DNA of 64,000 nucleotides from JAJRVM01 sp963700515 (GTDB lineage: Bacteria; Planctomycetota; Planctomycetia; Pirellulales; Pirellulaceae), in the NCBI GenBank assembly GCA_963700515.1, contig CAVOXY010000004.1:94706-158705 (forward strand), given 5' to 3'. Below are positions 37,572 to 48,293 of the stretch, piece after piece (positions within the stretch are counted from its first letter, which is position 1; the number at the start of each line of letters is the position of its first letter). The notes under the pieces were generated by a model, which ran no database searches, had not been told where the DNA came from, and saw only the letters and a program-made list of their open reading frames with translations. A program made the position numbers and the translations under genes.

Positions 37572-39865
37572 ATGGCAATCTACCCGATTCCCGCAGGACG
37601 CGTGAGCGACCCCCTCTTGACGCGCCGCTTGCTCACACAGTTCCAAGACGGACCAGAAGGGATTGCTGCAGGTCGAGCAGCAGTTGAGTACGGGGCGGCG
37701 CATCCAGCTGAGCAGTGAAGATCCCTCGTCGGCCGGTCGAGCGGCGTCGCTGCAGCGACAGTTGGAATACAAGGTGCAGCTGCAGACAAATCTCTCGACC
37801 AGCCTCTCCTTTCTCGCTGCTACCGATACGGCGTTGGGAAGCGTATCGAATATGCTTTCGGAGGCGCGGGGTTGGGCCGTCCAGGCCGCCGACAGCACCC
37901 TCAGCGATCAGGAGCGGCAGGCCCTGGCGTTGCAGGTCCGCTCCACGATCCAGCAGATGCTGAACGTCGGCAATCAGTCCTTTCGCGGACGCTACTTGTT
38001 TGGCGGAACCAATTCGACGAGCCAACCGTTGGAGGAGACGGGCAAATACGTGGCCTACCTCGGGAATGACAAGGTCTATCGAACCTATTCCGATGTCGAC
38101 ATGCTATTTGAGACCAATGTGCCTGGGCAGGATCTGTTCGGTGTGGTATCGAGTGAGGTCACTGGTGCGGACCTCCAACCGATCCTGACCTCCGAGACAC
38201 GGCTGGCTGATCTGCGCGGCGGTCGGGGGATCGCTCAGGGGAGCATCGTGATCTCCGACGGCATGAATGTCAGCACGGTGTCGACTGCCGGACTCCGCAC
38301 CGTGGGTGACTTGGTTCACGCGCATCCAGTCGCACCCGCCGGCGGGACGCGAGCTGAGTGTCACGATCGGGCCCAATGGATTGACCCTGGAGATCGACGC
38401 CGCAGGTGGGGGAAGCCTGATCGTACGCGATGTGCCAGGGGGAACAACCGCGGCCGAATTGGGTATCAAGCGTCTGAGCGGACCAGCGGCCAGTCCCGTG
38501 GTCGGCCAAGACCTCGACCCGATTCTGCGACCAACGACTTCCTTGGACAACATCATCACGTGGGACCAGCTGTCAGGGCTTCAGATCACCAATGGTGACC
38601 AGACCTATGTGCTCGACCTGCAGGGTGCCGAGACCGTGGAGGATTTGCTCAATATCTTCAATGGCTCCGAGGCCATGGTGTTGGCGGAGATCAACCGCGA
38701 AGGGACCGGCATCAACGTGCGCTCGCGGTTGAGTGGCGGGGACTTTTCGATCGGTGAGAACGGCGGCACGACCGCCTCGGATCTGGGGCTCCGCACGCTC
38801 GATGTCGATACCCCTCTTGCGCAGCTGAACTACCGGCGCGGCGTGGACGCGGTGGCCGGAACCGATTTCACGATCCGTCGTAACGACGGTGTGGAACTGG
38901 CGATCGACGTCTCCTCGGCCAAGACGGTTGGTGACGTGCTCGATTTGATCAACAATCATCCGGACAACTTGGATCCCAATACGGCCGTTGTGGCTCGCCT
39001 GAGCGCCGTGGGTAACGGCATCGAATTGGTGGATGACAACCCTTCCACCGGGGAAACGCTCACGGTCACCCGCGCATCAGACAGCTTCGCGGCCTGGTAC
39101 CTGGGTTTGGTGCCGCGTGGGGAGGACAGCTCAGCGTCTGTCGATCCGCCGGCCCAGCACGCCACCGCCGCCGTCGCGTTCGCCCCTCCCGACGACATTA
39201 ACACCGCCCTCGTACTGACTGCCGCCCAGGCCGGGACGGGGCTCAATGGGATCGATATTGAGCTGCGCAACACGCAGGTCGGCGACGTCGCCACGGCTAC
39301 GTATGACCCAGTCGGACGGCGGCTGATCATCGATATTGCCGACGGCCAGACGACCGCCAATACGGTGATTGCCGCCGTCGCCGCCGAAGGATCGTTCACC
39401 GCTCAGCTCGATTTCGCGGCCGATCCGACCAATGACGGAACCGGTACGCTCGTGGCCCCGGCGGGCGTGGCGGCCACCACGACTGGGGGCACCGCCGAAT
39501 CGCTGCTCGGGCAAGACGCCAACCCCATTGAGACACAGGGGGTCTTCAACTCGCTGCTGCGGCTCGCCGCCGCCATAGAAGATTACGATCCCGCCGAACT
39601 GGAACGCATCGTCGAAATGCTCGACGCCGATTTCGACCGATTGAATTTTGGCCGGGCGGTGATTGGCATGCGCACGCAAGCGCTTGACGCGCTGACCACT
39701 CGCAACGGCGACGAACAGGTCGACATGAAGGCGTCGTTATCGGGCGAAATCGACACGGATTTTGCCCAAGCGGCCAGTGATTTCTCCGCTCGCCAGGCTG
39801 CTTACGAAGCTTCGCTCAAGTCCATTGCCAGCCTCTATCGACTCACCCTACTCGACTTCCTGTGA
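37572..39865 (+). CDS. flgL: Flagellar hook-associated protein FlgL, enlarged (frameshifted)
   Basis: ATG 37572 (MAIYPIPAGRVS). Extra bases near 37645 (after CAA) and near 38322 (after GTT CAC) break it; joined it is about 763 residues, far above the usual 300-400. The N-terminus is flagellin-like (QVEQQLSTGRRIQLSSEDPS) and the C-terminal helix (AQAASDFSARQAAYEASLKSI) closes the coiled coil. The large middle contains flagellin IN-type repeats such as AETVEDLLNIFN and AKTVGDVLDLINN, as in FliD. It links the hook to the flagellin filament. Confidence 0.88.
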
Positions 39866-39879
39866 TGCGGAAGATGTCG

Positions 39880-40027
39880 TTGGTCATTGGTCATTGGTCA
39901 TTGGTCATTGGTCATTGGTCATTGGTTACTTGTTGCTTGTTACTTGGCCATATCAGGTGCTGTCCAGTTCCGGACGTCGCGTTCCGATGCGCAGTCAGCC
40001 AGTAACCAGTAACCAATAACCAGTAAC
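39880..40027. repeat. Heptanucleotide tandem repeats downstream of flgL
   Basis: Six or more copies of a 7-base unit (tggtcat, 39880-39926) pass into gttactt/gttgctt variants (to about 39945). After 50 bases, cagtaac-type 7-base units follow (about 39999-40027). The second set is roughly the inverted complement of the gttactt set, so the two could pair. It starts 15 bases after the flgL stop. Confidence 0.85.
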
Positions 40028-40096
40028 TTCTTTCCGGGCAGTGCCCGCTGCGAGGATGTTCTGTACCGATTTTACTGGCCGTAGGGGCGAGCCTTG

Positions 40097-40104
40097 GCCG
40101 ATAG
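40097..40104 (+). promoter_or_regulatory. Sigma-28 -10-like element upstream of fliW
   Basis: GCCGATAG matches the flagellar sigma-28 -10 box GCCGATAA in 7 of 8 positions, 96 bases before fliW. No good -35 box is found at the right distance, so this is weak on its own. Confidence 0.25.
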
Positions 40105-40200
40105 TATCCGTAAGGTTCGCTCTCATCTCAGTCGGTAATCCGGCCTCCGGCATCTTGAGACGGCGATGGTGTCCATCACCTTGTTCAAGGGTGTTCGAAC

Positions 40201-40641
40201 ATGCAGATCAGTACCACACGTTTTGGCACACTCGCTGTCGATGTCGATGATTTGTTGCACTTCCCCCACGGCGTGGTTGGATTTGAGCAGTGCAAGCAGT
40301 GGGTTTTGTTGGCCGATCCCAGCAGCAATGCCGTGGGCTGGCTTCAGAGTGCCGACCGACCTGCCACCGCGTTGGCGGTCGTCAGCCCGCGACGCTTTGT
40401 CGAGAACTATCGGATTCGCGTGGGGCAGAGCCAACTGGCTGCCCTGACGCTCTCGGACCGAGACCGATTGTACGCTTTGTGCGTCGTGAGCAAGCAAAAC
40501 GGCAGCTGTGTGATGAACCTGCGAGCCCCCATTCTGATCAATCTTGATCGGCGGCTCGGCTGCCAGGTGGTGACGACGGACGAGCAACCGCTGCAGATGG
40601 CATTGACGAAGCCATCGGTGCAACTGCGCAAGAGTGCGTGA
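40201..40641 (+). CDS. fliW: Flagellar assembly factor FliW
   Basis: 146 residues, intact and of family length. Motifs are the N-terminal TTRFGTLAVDVDDLLHFPHG, then VVGFEQCKQWVLL and FVENYRIRV, and the C-terminal ILINLDRRLGCQVV. FliW binds newly made flagellin and antagonises CsrA, so flagellin translation is matched to secretion. fliW, csrA and the flagellin gene are consecutive here, the arrangement expected for that circuit. Confidence 0.93.
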   Translation: MQISTTRFGTLAVDVDDLLHFPHGVVGFEQCKQWVLLADPSSNAVGWLQSADRPATALAVVSPRRFVENYRIRVGQSQLAALTLSDRDRLYALCVVSKQNGSCVMNLRAPILINLDRRLGCQVVTTDEQPLQMALTKPSVQLRKSA

Positions 40642-40929
40642 TACAGCCGTTGCCGTCCTAATAACGCAAACCACCTTGGCGTTCATTGATTTTGCGTTGC
40701 GTGGCTACCGATACTTGCTCAAGCAGTCGATATTGCCACTCCCGCGCGTGTTGGCTCGACTTGCCGATATTTCCCCAATGGCGTTTGAATTCGTGTAGCG
40801 TCTGCTGCCGGGTGTGCGTGCGAGAACGAGTCACCCCATTCGCTATAAATCTGTGCGACACGCACTATCCCACACGGCCCTGCGTCGATCAGCCGCAGAT
40901 TGACGTGGTAGAGAGGGAAGGAGCCAACG

Positions 40930-41145
40930 ATGCTGGTTCTGTCGAGACATCGTGACGAAAGCATCATGATCGGCGATGAAATCGTCGTAACCATAGTGGA
41001 CATTCGTGGCGACAAAGTACGTCTGGGGATTGATGCGCCCCAGGACATTCCCGTGCACCGCCAGGAGGTCTACGAGGCCATTCAGCGGGAGAACCGCAAG
41101 GCCAGCCAGATTCAGCCCAACGAAACACGTGACGTGGGCAAGTAA
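40930..41145 (+). CDS. csrA: Carbon storage regulator CsrA
   Basis: 71 residues with AAGGAG 7 bases before ATG 40930. The family is unmistakable: MLVLSRHRDESIMIGDEI, then RLGIDAPQDIPVHRQEVY. CsrA is an RNA-binding homodimer that blocks ribosome access at GGA motifs in leaders. Its neighbours fliW and fliC suggest flagellin mRNA as the main target. The C-terminal 15 residues are polar and lineage-variable. Confidence 0.96.
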   Translation: MLVLSRHRDESIMIGDEIVVTIVDIRGDKVRLGIDAPQDIPVHRQEVYEAIQRENRKASQIQPNETRDVGK

Positions 41146-41905
41146 GTTCGTCGACGCGGCCGGCCACGGACTCCCGCGCGTGGCCGCGCCCCCGAGGCTC
41201 AGCGTGCATCTCGATCTCCTGATGCGTGCCGGGCACCGCTGACGCGTGCCTCCTCTCCTCTCACTAGCCCGCTCGAGGCCGGATACGCTGCTCATCGCCG
41301 TGGCGGCCGACACTCAATACCAGCTCGCCCCCCTTTTGCCGTCAGCGATGTGAAGGGGACGCGGTGGGTTGTCGGAATACAGACCTGTTGTACGGCAGGC
41401 ACCCACATTGATTCGGTGGATCCGTGCACTCCTTCGTCCGAATTGAGGTCATACGATTTCCCCCGTCCTTCCGTCCTCCATCACTCCTCTACTCCAACAC
41501 TCCAGTGTCCGGCTCTCTGCGTGGGCCATCGAACGCCGAGCTGCGCATCGTTACGATCGTGAGAACCGGCAGAATGACACCCGAGGTGGCGTCGCATTCT
41601 ACCCGACCACTACGACCCTCACGATGGACAATGAGACCTGCTGTTAATCTTGGCGAATTGCCTAAAGTGAGCATCTTGACACGACGATGTTTGCTGTAGA
41701 CCTGGTTAGGTTTCGAGGCTCATTAAGGATCTTTACGATTCTGATTGGCCCGGCCGATGAAACAATGCAATAGTACAACTGAGAGGGCTGCGTTACGACG
41801 CGGGACGAGTGACCTGCGAGTCGACCAGCCATGCCAATTCGGAGAACTCCCCACATCCGATTGGACGCGTGGTTTAATTTTCAAACGAGTAAGGGGTGAA
41901 CTGGC
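41146..41905. other. 760-base csrA-fliC intergenic region
   Basis: No supported gene. The 3' part holds the sigma-28 promoter candidate at 41734-41760 and a predicted flagellin leader of about 140 bases. That leader has GGA-containing segments near 41840 and 41863 and an AGGGG Shine-Dalgarno near 41891. No tRNA-like sequence was found. Confidence 0.5.
41734..41760 (+). promoter_or_regulatory. Sigma-28 promoter candidate for flagellin
   Basis: tacgattc, an 11-base spacer and gccgatga. The -10 box agrees with GCCGATAA at 7 of 8 positions and the spacing is exact; the -35 box agrees with TAAAGTTT at only 4 of 8. It lies about 145 bases upstream of fliC ATG. Confidence 0.5.
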
Positions 41906-43945
41906 ATGACCCGGATCAACACAAACGTTAGCTCTTTGGTTGCACAAAACACACTGTCGCGAAGTTCCGCCGACTTGCAGCAATCGCTCACGCGCCTGAG
42001 CACGGGTCTGCGAATCAACTCCGGCAAGGATGACCCGGCCGGTTTGATCGCCAGTGAGACGTTGCGAGCTGATATGACGAGTATCGAAAAAGCGATTTCC
42101 AACAGCACGCGAGCGAATCTGCTGATCGGCACAGCCGACAGTGCTCTGCAGCAGGTGGGTAACCTGTTGAACGACATTCGCGGGCTGGTTGTGGAAGCCG
42201 CCAACGTCGGTACGTTGAGCACCGAGCAGATTGAAGCCAATCAGCTGCAGGTCGACTCCTCTCTGGAAGCGATCAACCGCATCGCCCAGACGACCACGTT
42301 CCAAGGTCGACGGTTGCTGGACGGCAGCCTGGCCTTCAATACGAACATCAACACGGTGCCTTCCGTCCGTGACGTGCAGATTGACCAGGCGAACCTGGGT
42401 GCTGCCGGAGAAGTGGCCGTCAACGTCGATATCTCAGCGGCCGCCACCGTGGCGGAGGTGAGCAACACCGACGCTTTCACGGCTGGTGCCAATGCGACCG
42501 TAGATATCACGCTGTCGTCGGGCCTCACGATCGAGAACAATGCGACCGGTTCTTTCCTGTACCTCAATGCCCAGAACTTGGGTGAGGCGGATGGCGTTCA
42601 GGTGGCGTTTGTCCAAGCTGGTGCCACCAGCATCGACTACGATGGCACTACGCTGACGGTCAATGCGGACTTCGCCACCGGAGTCACCGTGGCGTCGATC
42701 GCAGCCGCTATCAACGCCGATGCGGATACCCAGAACGTATTTGCCGCCAGTTCGACGGGGGCGGGAACTTTTGTCGCGGCGGATGTGGCAGCCGACAAGG
42801 GGAGCACTTCTGCCGACGTGATTACCCTCGACGCGGTCAATACGGGTGCCGACTACAACGGCGTGCGGGTGAGCGTGGTCGCGGGAGCCGCCAACGCGGC
42901 GGTCTATGATGACGTGCAGAAGACGCTGACCATCACGGTCGCCAATACCGCGCAGCAAACCACTGCGGCTCTGGCGGCGGCCATTCAGGGCGCCGCGACC
43001 GTGACCGGTGTCTTTACGGCGACCGCGGCGGGCGGGTCGGGCGTGGTCAACGCCGCCAACGAAGAAGTGGAACAGAACAGAGCACCGGCACAACGGGCGG
43101 CAACGTGCTGAAGGGTGACTTGGTCCTGTCGATCGGCGGTTCCATTGGACGTGAAGTGTTTAACTTCCAGAAAGACGCGTCGGTGAACCAACTCGTCGCG
43201 GCGATCAACCTGGTCTCTGATGCGACCGGAGTCGTCGCCTCGCAGACATCGGGAACGTTGGTCCTCAATTCGACCGAATACGGTTCGAAGGGTGTTGTTG
43301 ACACCGAAGTGATCAGCGAAGGAACTGGGGGAGCATTTGAAGCCAGTTGGATCGGCAACCTGTCGCGGGCCACCGGCACCGACATTGCAGGCCACGGTCA
43401 ACGGCGTGAAAGCCAGTGGCGACGGCAACACGCTGTCGATCAACACGGCCACGTTGGACCTGTCCATCACCGTGGATGAGGGGAGCGACACGAACTTCGA
43501 TTTCGATATCACCGGCGGTGGTGCCCTCTTCCAATTGGGACCCGATGTGGTCAGCAACCAACAGGCTCGCATGGGTGTCCAAAGCCTCTATACGGCCAAG
43601 ATGGGTGGTGCCAGTGGCCGCCTGTATGAACTGGCTTCCGGCGGGGACAAGACGCTGGCTTCCGACCCCAACGCTGCCTACCGCGTGGTGAGCGAAGTGA
43701 TCGGCAAGGTCGCCACGCTCCGCGGGCGGCTGGGTGCGTTCCAACGCACGACGGTCGAAACGAATATCGCCTCGCTGACCGACACGTTGGTGAACTTGAC
43801 CGATGCCGAAAGCACGATCCGTGACGCGGACTTCGCGAAAGAGTCGTCCGAATTGACACGCGCCCAGATTCTGGTGCAGTCGGGTACTTCGGTGTTGGGG
43901 ATCGCCAACAGCAATCCACAGAGCGTCCTGTCACTGTTGCGGTAG
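41906..43945 (+). CDS. fliC: Flagellin (two frame changes)
   Basis: Start at ATG 41906 after AGGGG. The N-terminal D0/D1 region (RINTNVSSLVAQNTLSRSS, then LSTGLRINSGKDDPAGL) and the C-terminal D0/D1 region (AESTIRDADFAKESSELTRA, then SVLGIANSNPQSVLSLLR) are complete. The middle (about residues 170-570) is a large variable D2/D3 insert. The frame changes near 43070-43085 and returns near 43380, where one extra G follows ATT GCA; the intervening segment reads VLKGDLVLSIGGSIG and is flagellin-like. About 678 residues when joined. Confidence 0.92.
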
Positions 43946-43972
43946 TCGCCGGCCAGTGAACGCAAAATAACG

Positions 43973-44009
43973 CACGCCGGCTCAAGCTAACTTGGCTCGA
44001 GCCGGCGTG
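43973..44009 (+). terminator. Hairpin downstream of flagellin
   Basis: cacgccggctc (43973-43983) pairs perfectly with gagccggcgtg (43999-44009), 28 bases after the fliC stop. There is no T-run. Highly expressed flagellin genes usually end with such a hairpin. Confidence 0.6.
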
Positions 44010-44318
44010 GTCGTTGTCTGCGTTGCCGGTTCTCCTTCCACTGCGACGCCCCTCCAACGTCCCCCGCGCTGGCGCTGGCCGGACCGGTAACGCCCCGCGC
44101 GACGCGCACCATGATTCCCCTGCCATCCTGGGTGTCTCCCAGACGAAATTGCTCCCCTGACGTGAGGAGAATCGCGGCACTCGGGCTGGACATAGCCGCC
44201 GCCGGATACCGTGCGAGGCGTTTTCCTCAGACTCTCCTCATCCTGCGCATCCTGCCAGACCGATAACACTGGAAGCGCGGGGAAAGATTCACACAACACG
44301 GGAATCGGGGCGACCAAA

Positions 44319-47074
44319 ATGCCAACCATTCAATCCTCCGTCGGCCTCGTAACGGGCCTGCCGATCACGGACATTGTCGATCAGTTGATGGCTATCGCTC
44401 AGAAGCCTCGTGATCGGCTCCAATCGCAAACGACGGGATTGCAGCAGCAGCAGATCGCCATCAGCGACCTTACCGCGTTGACGATCGCGGTGCAGTTGTC
44501 GTCCAATAAACTGGCCAGTGAATCCCTCTATCAGCAGCGAACCGCCAATTCCAGCAACGCCACGCTGCTGTCGGCAACGGTCACTGGCCAGCCGCTGACC
44601 GGCACCTATCAGTACACGCCGGTGCAGATGGCACAAAATCATCAAGCTATCAGTAGCGGTGTGGCCAGCCTCGATACTCCCTTGGGGGAGGGCTCGTTGA
44701 GCTTGCGGTTCGGTGGATTCGCCGATCGCAGTTTGGATCTGGACACACTCAATGGTGGTGCCGGAGTGGAACGGGGTAAAATCCGGATCACCGACCGGAG
44801 TGGCGCCAGCGAGGTGGTGGATCTGCGGTTTGCTTTGACCATTGATGATGTGCTGAAAAAAATCAATCAGAGCGATAACATCGATGTGCTGGCGGTCGCC
44901 GACGGGGACGCGATTCGGCTGGTCGATCAGACCGGGCTGAGCACGGCGAATCTCAGCGTGCGCGAAGTGGGGGGGGGAGCACTGCCGCTGATTTGGGGCT
45001 GGCGGACATCGACGTGGCGGCCGGCGCGGCCACGGGACACGATCTGGTGCGTCTCTATGACCAACAAAAACTAGGGCAACTGAACGACAACATTGGGCTG
45101 AGTATCCGCGACGAGTTGCCGGACCTGGAAATCCACTTCCGTGACGGCAGCGCAGCGCTGCAGATTAATCTGCAGAACGATGCGGTAAAGACCGTGGGGG
45201 GCTTGCTCGATGCCCTCAATGCCGCCGATCCCACGCGACTTCGCGCCGAGCTGGGTGCGGACGGCACACGGCTTGTCTTCACAGACCTCACCAGCGACAA
45301 CGGTGGGACGTTTGCCGTGACCAGCATGCCGGGCGGAGCGTTGGCAGAGAAGCTGGGACTCGATACCACCGCTGCCGGAGGTGTGATCACGGGCCGTCGC
45401 CTGATCGGCGGTCTCAAGGGACCGCTGTTGTCGAGTCTGGGGGGTGGCAGCGGACTGGGATCTTTGGGGCAAATCAGCTTGACCGATCGCAGTGGCGCGA
45501 CGGCGACCGTCGACTTGGCTGCGGCCGAGACGCTGGGCGACGTGATTGAGTTGATCAACGGTGCCGGGGTTGGCATCACGGCCACGATCAACACGGCGCG
45601 TAACGGAATTGCTTTGCGGGATACGACCGGCGCGACAACGGGCAACCTGATCGTTGCCAATGCCGATGCGACCAATGCTGCGGACAAGTTGGGGCTGACC
45701 ATCAACGCTGCTCGGCAGAATGTGGACAGTGGATCGCTCAATTTGCAGGTGTTCCACGAGAACCTGCGGCTCGATACCCTCAACAATGGCAACGGGGTCA
45801 GTCTTGGTTCGTTTCTGATCACGGACTCGACGGGCGCCTCGGGGGCTGTGAACCTGCGCACTTCAACGGTCGAGACGGTTGGCGACGTTTTGGATTTGAT
45901 AAATGGACTCGACCTGGCCGTGGAAGCCCGCATCAATGATACGGGTGACGGGATTCTGCTGCTCGACACCGCCGGCGGTGGCGGAACGTTGTCCGTACGG
46001 GAATCGGGTACCAGACATACTGCGGCGGACTTGAGACTCCTCGGAAGTGCGACTCTGGTCGACATCAATGGCACACCGACTCAAGTGATCGATGGAGCCA
46101 CGACCGCCACACTGGAAATCGGCGCCGACGAAACGTTGCAGGATGTCGTCGACAAGATCAACGCACTGAACATGGGAGTAACCGCCAGCATCTTCAACAG
46201 TGGCGGCGGCTCGACACCCTTCCGTATTTCACTGTCGAGCCAGTTGGCGGGAACCGCCGGCGAGATGCTGCTGGACACCTCACAGTTTGGACTCCAATTC
46301 CACAATATCGCGGCGGCTCAAGATGCGATCCTCCAAATCGGCTCAGCCGATGGGGCGGGGGCCGGCATTTTGGCGACATCCGGTACGAATCAATTCTCGA
46401 ACGTCGTGGATGGATTGCAGTTGACCGTCAACGGTGTTTCAGAGTCACCCGTCAGTATTTCCGTGGCGACGACGGACCAGAAGCTGGTGAGCGCCGCCAA
46501 GTCGCTCGTGGACCAATACAACAAGATCATTGACAAGATTTCCGACCTGACTTACTTCGATGCCGAAACCGAAACGACAGGGATTCTCATGGGATCCAAC
46601 GAGACCCTGCAGATCGAATCGCGGCTGTCCAGGCTCGTGACAGGTCGTTTCGTTGGCGTCGGGGCAATCCAGTCGCTCGGTGAGTTGGGAATCAGCGTCA
46701 ATGACCAGGGCAAGCTCGAACTCGACGAACTGAAACTGCAGGATAAATTCGCCGAGGATCCCGAGGCGGTCCAGCAATTCTTCACTCAGAAGGAAACAGG
46801 GTTCGTTGCCAAGTTCAATGCCACGATCGAATCCTTGGCTGGGGAAGGCGATTCGTCACTGCTGATGGCACGCAATATGTCCTTGCAGAATCGCATTGAC
46901 TCGAACAATGATCGGATCGACTTCTTCAACGGACGGCTGGATCGGGAACGAGAACGATTGATGAACTACTATTACAAACTTGAGCTTGTCATCTCCAAGA
47001 TCAAGTCGAATTTGTCGGCCATCGAGTCGATTGCTCCGATTCCCATCGCGACCAGCAGCAACAACTCATCGTAG
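44319..47074 (+). CDS. fliD: Flagellar filament cap protein FliD, enlarged (frameshifted)
   Basis: ATG 44319 (MPTIQSSVGLVTGLPITDIV) is the FliD N-terminus. A run of nine G near 44969-44977 causes one break: the frame before it ends in SVREVGG and the next continues STAADLGLADIDVAAG. The joined protein is about 917 residues, versus 450-700 usual. The centre has repeated flagellin IN motifs (ETLGDVIELINGAGVGITA, ETVGDVLDLINGLDLAVEA, ETLQDVVDKINALNMGVTA), and the C-terminal FliD_C helices (SLVDQYNKIIDKISDLTYF, LMNYYYKLELVISKIKSN) are intact. It caps the growing filament. Confidence 0.93.
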
Positions 47075-47112
47075 TGACGCCCTGAGGCGGCCGGTGGCCG
47101 AGGGCAAGCGTG

Positions 47113-47156
47113 GCTGCGACGTCCCGTCGCAGCATTGCGGCAAGATGCCGCAGCCA
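47113..47156 (+). terminator. Double hairpin after fliD
   Basis: Hairpin one is gctgcgacg, loop tcc, cgtcgcagc (47113-47133, perfect). Hairpin two is tgcggc, loop aagat, gccgca (47136-47152, perfect). ggctgcg at the left edge can also pair with cgcagcc at 47150-47156, and an A-run follows. It starts 39 bases after the fliD stop and could equally be a dispersed palindromic element. Confidence 0.6.
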
Positions 47157-47293
47157 AAAACATGCACGCACGTTGTGAACGAACGCGCTAACGGAGGAAC
47201 GGATTTCGGCCGAATACGATAAGGGGAGAACAGTTGTCGCCCCGTTCAGACGACTCCCCATCCCCGGCCGTAGCCCACACAAAGGATCGAGGC

Positions 47294-47806
47294 ATGCCTC
47301 GCACTGCTCGTGATACCTATCTGGAGACCGAAGTACGCACTGCGACCCCGCAGAAACTTCGGCTGATGCTGATCGAAGGGGCGTTGCGATTTGCCCGCCA
47401 GGCGGTCGAGTACTGGGACGACCCGGAACATCCCGACCGGCGTTATGATGCGCTGGCGCGGTGCCACGATATCGTGAGTGAGCTGTATGCCGCCATTCGA
47501 ACCGATGATTTGCCCGTGGCGGGTCAAGTGAAGTCGATTTACCAGTTCCTCTTCGGGCAACTTGCTCTGGTCACGATGCGCCATGACCCGAAGATCCTCC
47601 AGGACGTGATTGAGGTGCTGGAGATGGAGCGAGAGACGTGGCGGCAAGTCTGTGAGAAGATGCCGGAGGACCCGCGTCGTGAGCAAGGGCCGCAACGCGG
47701 TTGCCCAGAGATCTCGGCGGCAGGCATGCCGGCCATCGAACCTCAGACGCCTGGTATTCCCCACAGCAACCTGCCCGCGATGGAACGCTTCTCATTGGAC
47801 GCGTGA
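47294..47806 (+). CDS. fliS: Flagellin export chaperone FliS
   Basis: 170 residues from ATG 47294 with AAAGGA upstream. The N-terminal DTYLETEVRTATPQKLRLMLIEGA is the FliS signature, followed by the helical bundle (DIVSELYAAIRTDDLPVAG, then LEMERETWRQVCEKM). The last 40 residues are a Pro-rich extension beyond the usual 130. FliS binds the flagellin C-terminus in the cytoplasm and blocks early polymerisation. It is last in this flagellar cluster. Confidence 0.92.
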   Translation: MPRTARDTYLETEVRTATPQKLRLMLIEGALRFARQAVEYWDDPEHPDRRYDALARCHDIVSELYAAIRTDDLPVAGQVKSIYQFLFGQLALVTMRHDPKILQDVIEVLEMERETWRQVCEKMPEDPRREQGPQRGCPEISAAGMPAIEPQTPGIPHSNLPAMERFSLDA

Positions 47807-48293
47807 CAGGCAGACCGGCAGTTCACGTGGCGGGTGGCAGGCCGGTCCTGCTGCGACGCGGCGATCGAGTCTGCCACGTTCCTCCTCGACGGTCCTCCGC
47901 GTGGCGTCGGTCAGGCACATCGGCAGTGTCCTGACGCGGTTGTCGGTTAATCAGCTCCGTCAGCTGCGGTTATTTCCCGGGGGCCCCGAGCCAGATTCGA
48001 GCGACGCGAGCCGCCGGCGACGTGCCGGCGGGAGCAGTCCAGGCGGCCGCCGGCACCCGGCTGGGGCAGGTGCGTCACTCTATCGTGCGAGCGTGTGATG
48101 CAGGCGGGTAATCGGTGCTGCGCATTTGTGCTACAATCCGACCGATGCGGATCCGCCGAGGTGAAAACGGGCCACGTGCGGAAGTGTGGCGGAGGGGCAT
48201 CAAATTCGTGACGCGGCAAAGTGGTGACGCGACGAAGTCTGTGGCGGAAAACCGCGAGCACCAAGCTCTACCATGAATCGAGGGAGTTTTACG
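47807..48293. other. Intergenic region between fliS and the mqnD-like gene
   Basis: No supported gene. GC-rich inverted sequence at about 48010-48065 (gccgccggcgacgtgccggcggg and a nearby ggcggccgccgg) could fold. A TACAAT hexamer at about 48132 is a possible -10 for the downstream gene. Confidence 0.35.

Noticed and set aside
41146..41905. tRNA or small RNA gene in the csrA-fliC gap
   Set aside because: No cloverleaf, GTTCGA-type T-loop or independent terminator was found.
31326..43945. Programmed +1 frameshifting of flagellar genes
   Set aside because: The sites share no slippery sequence, stop-codon context or downstream structure, and up to two or six per gene would be needed. Sequence error is simpler.
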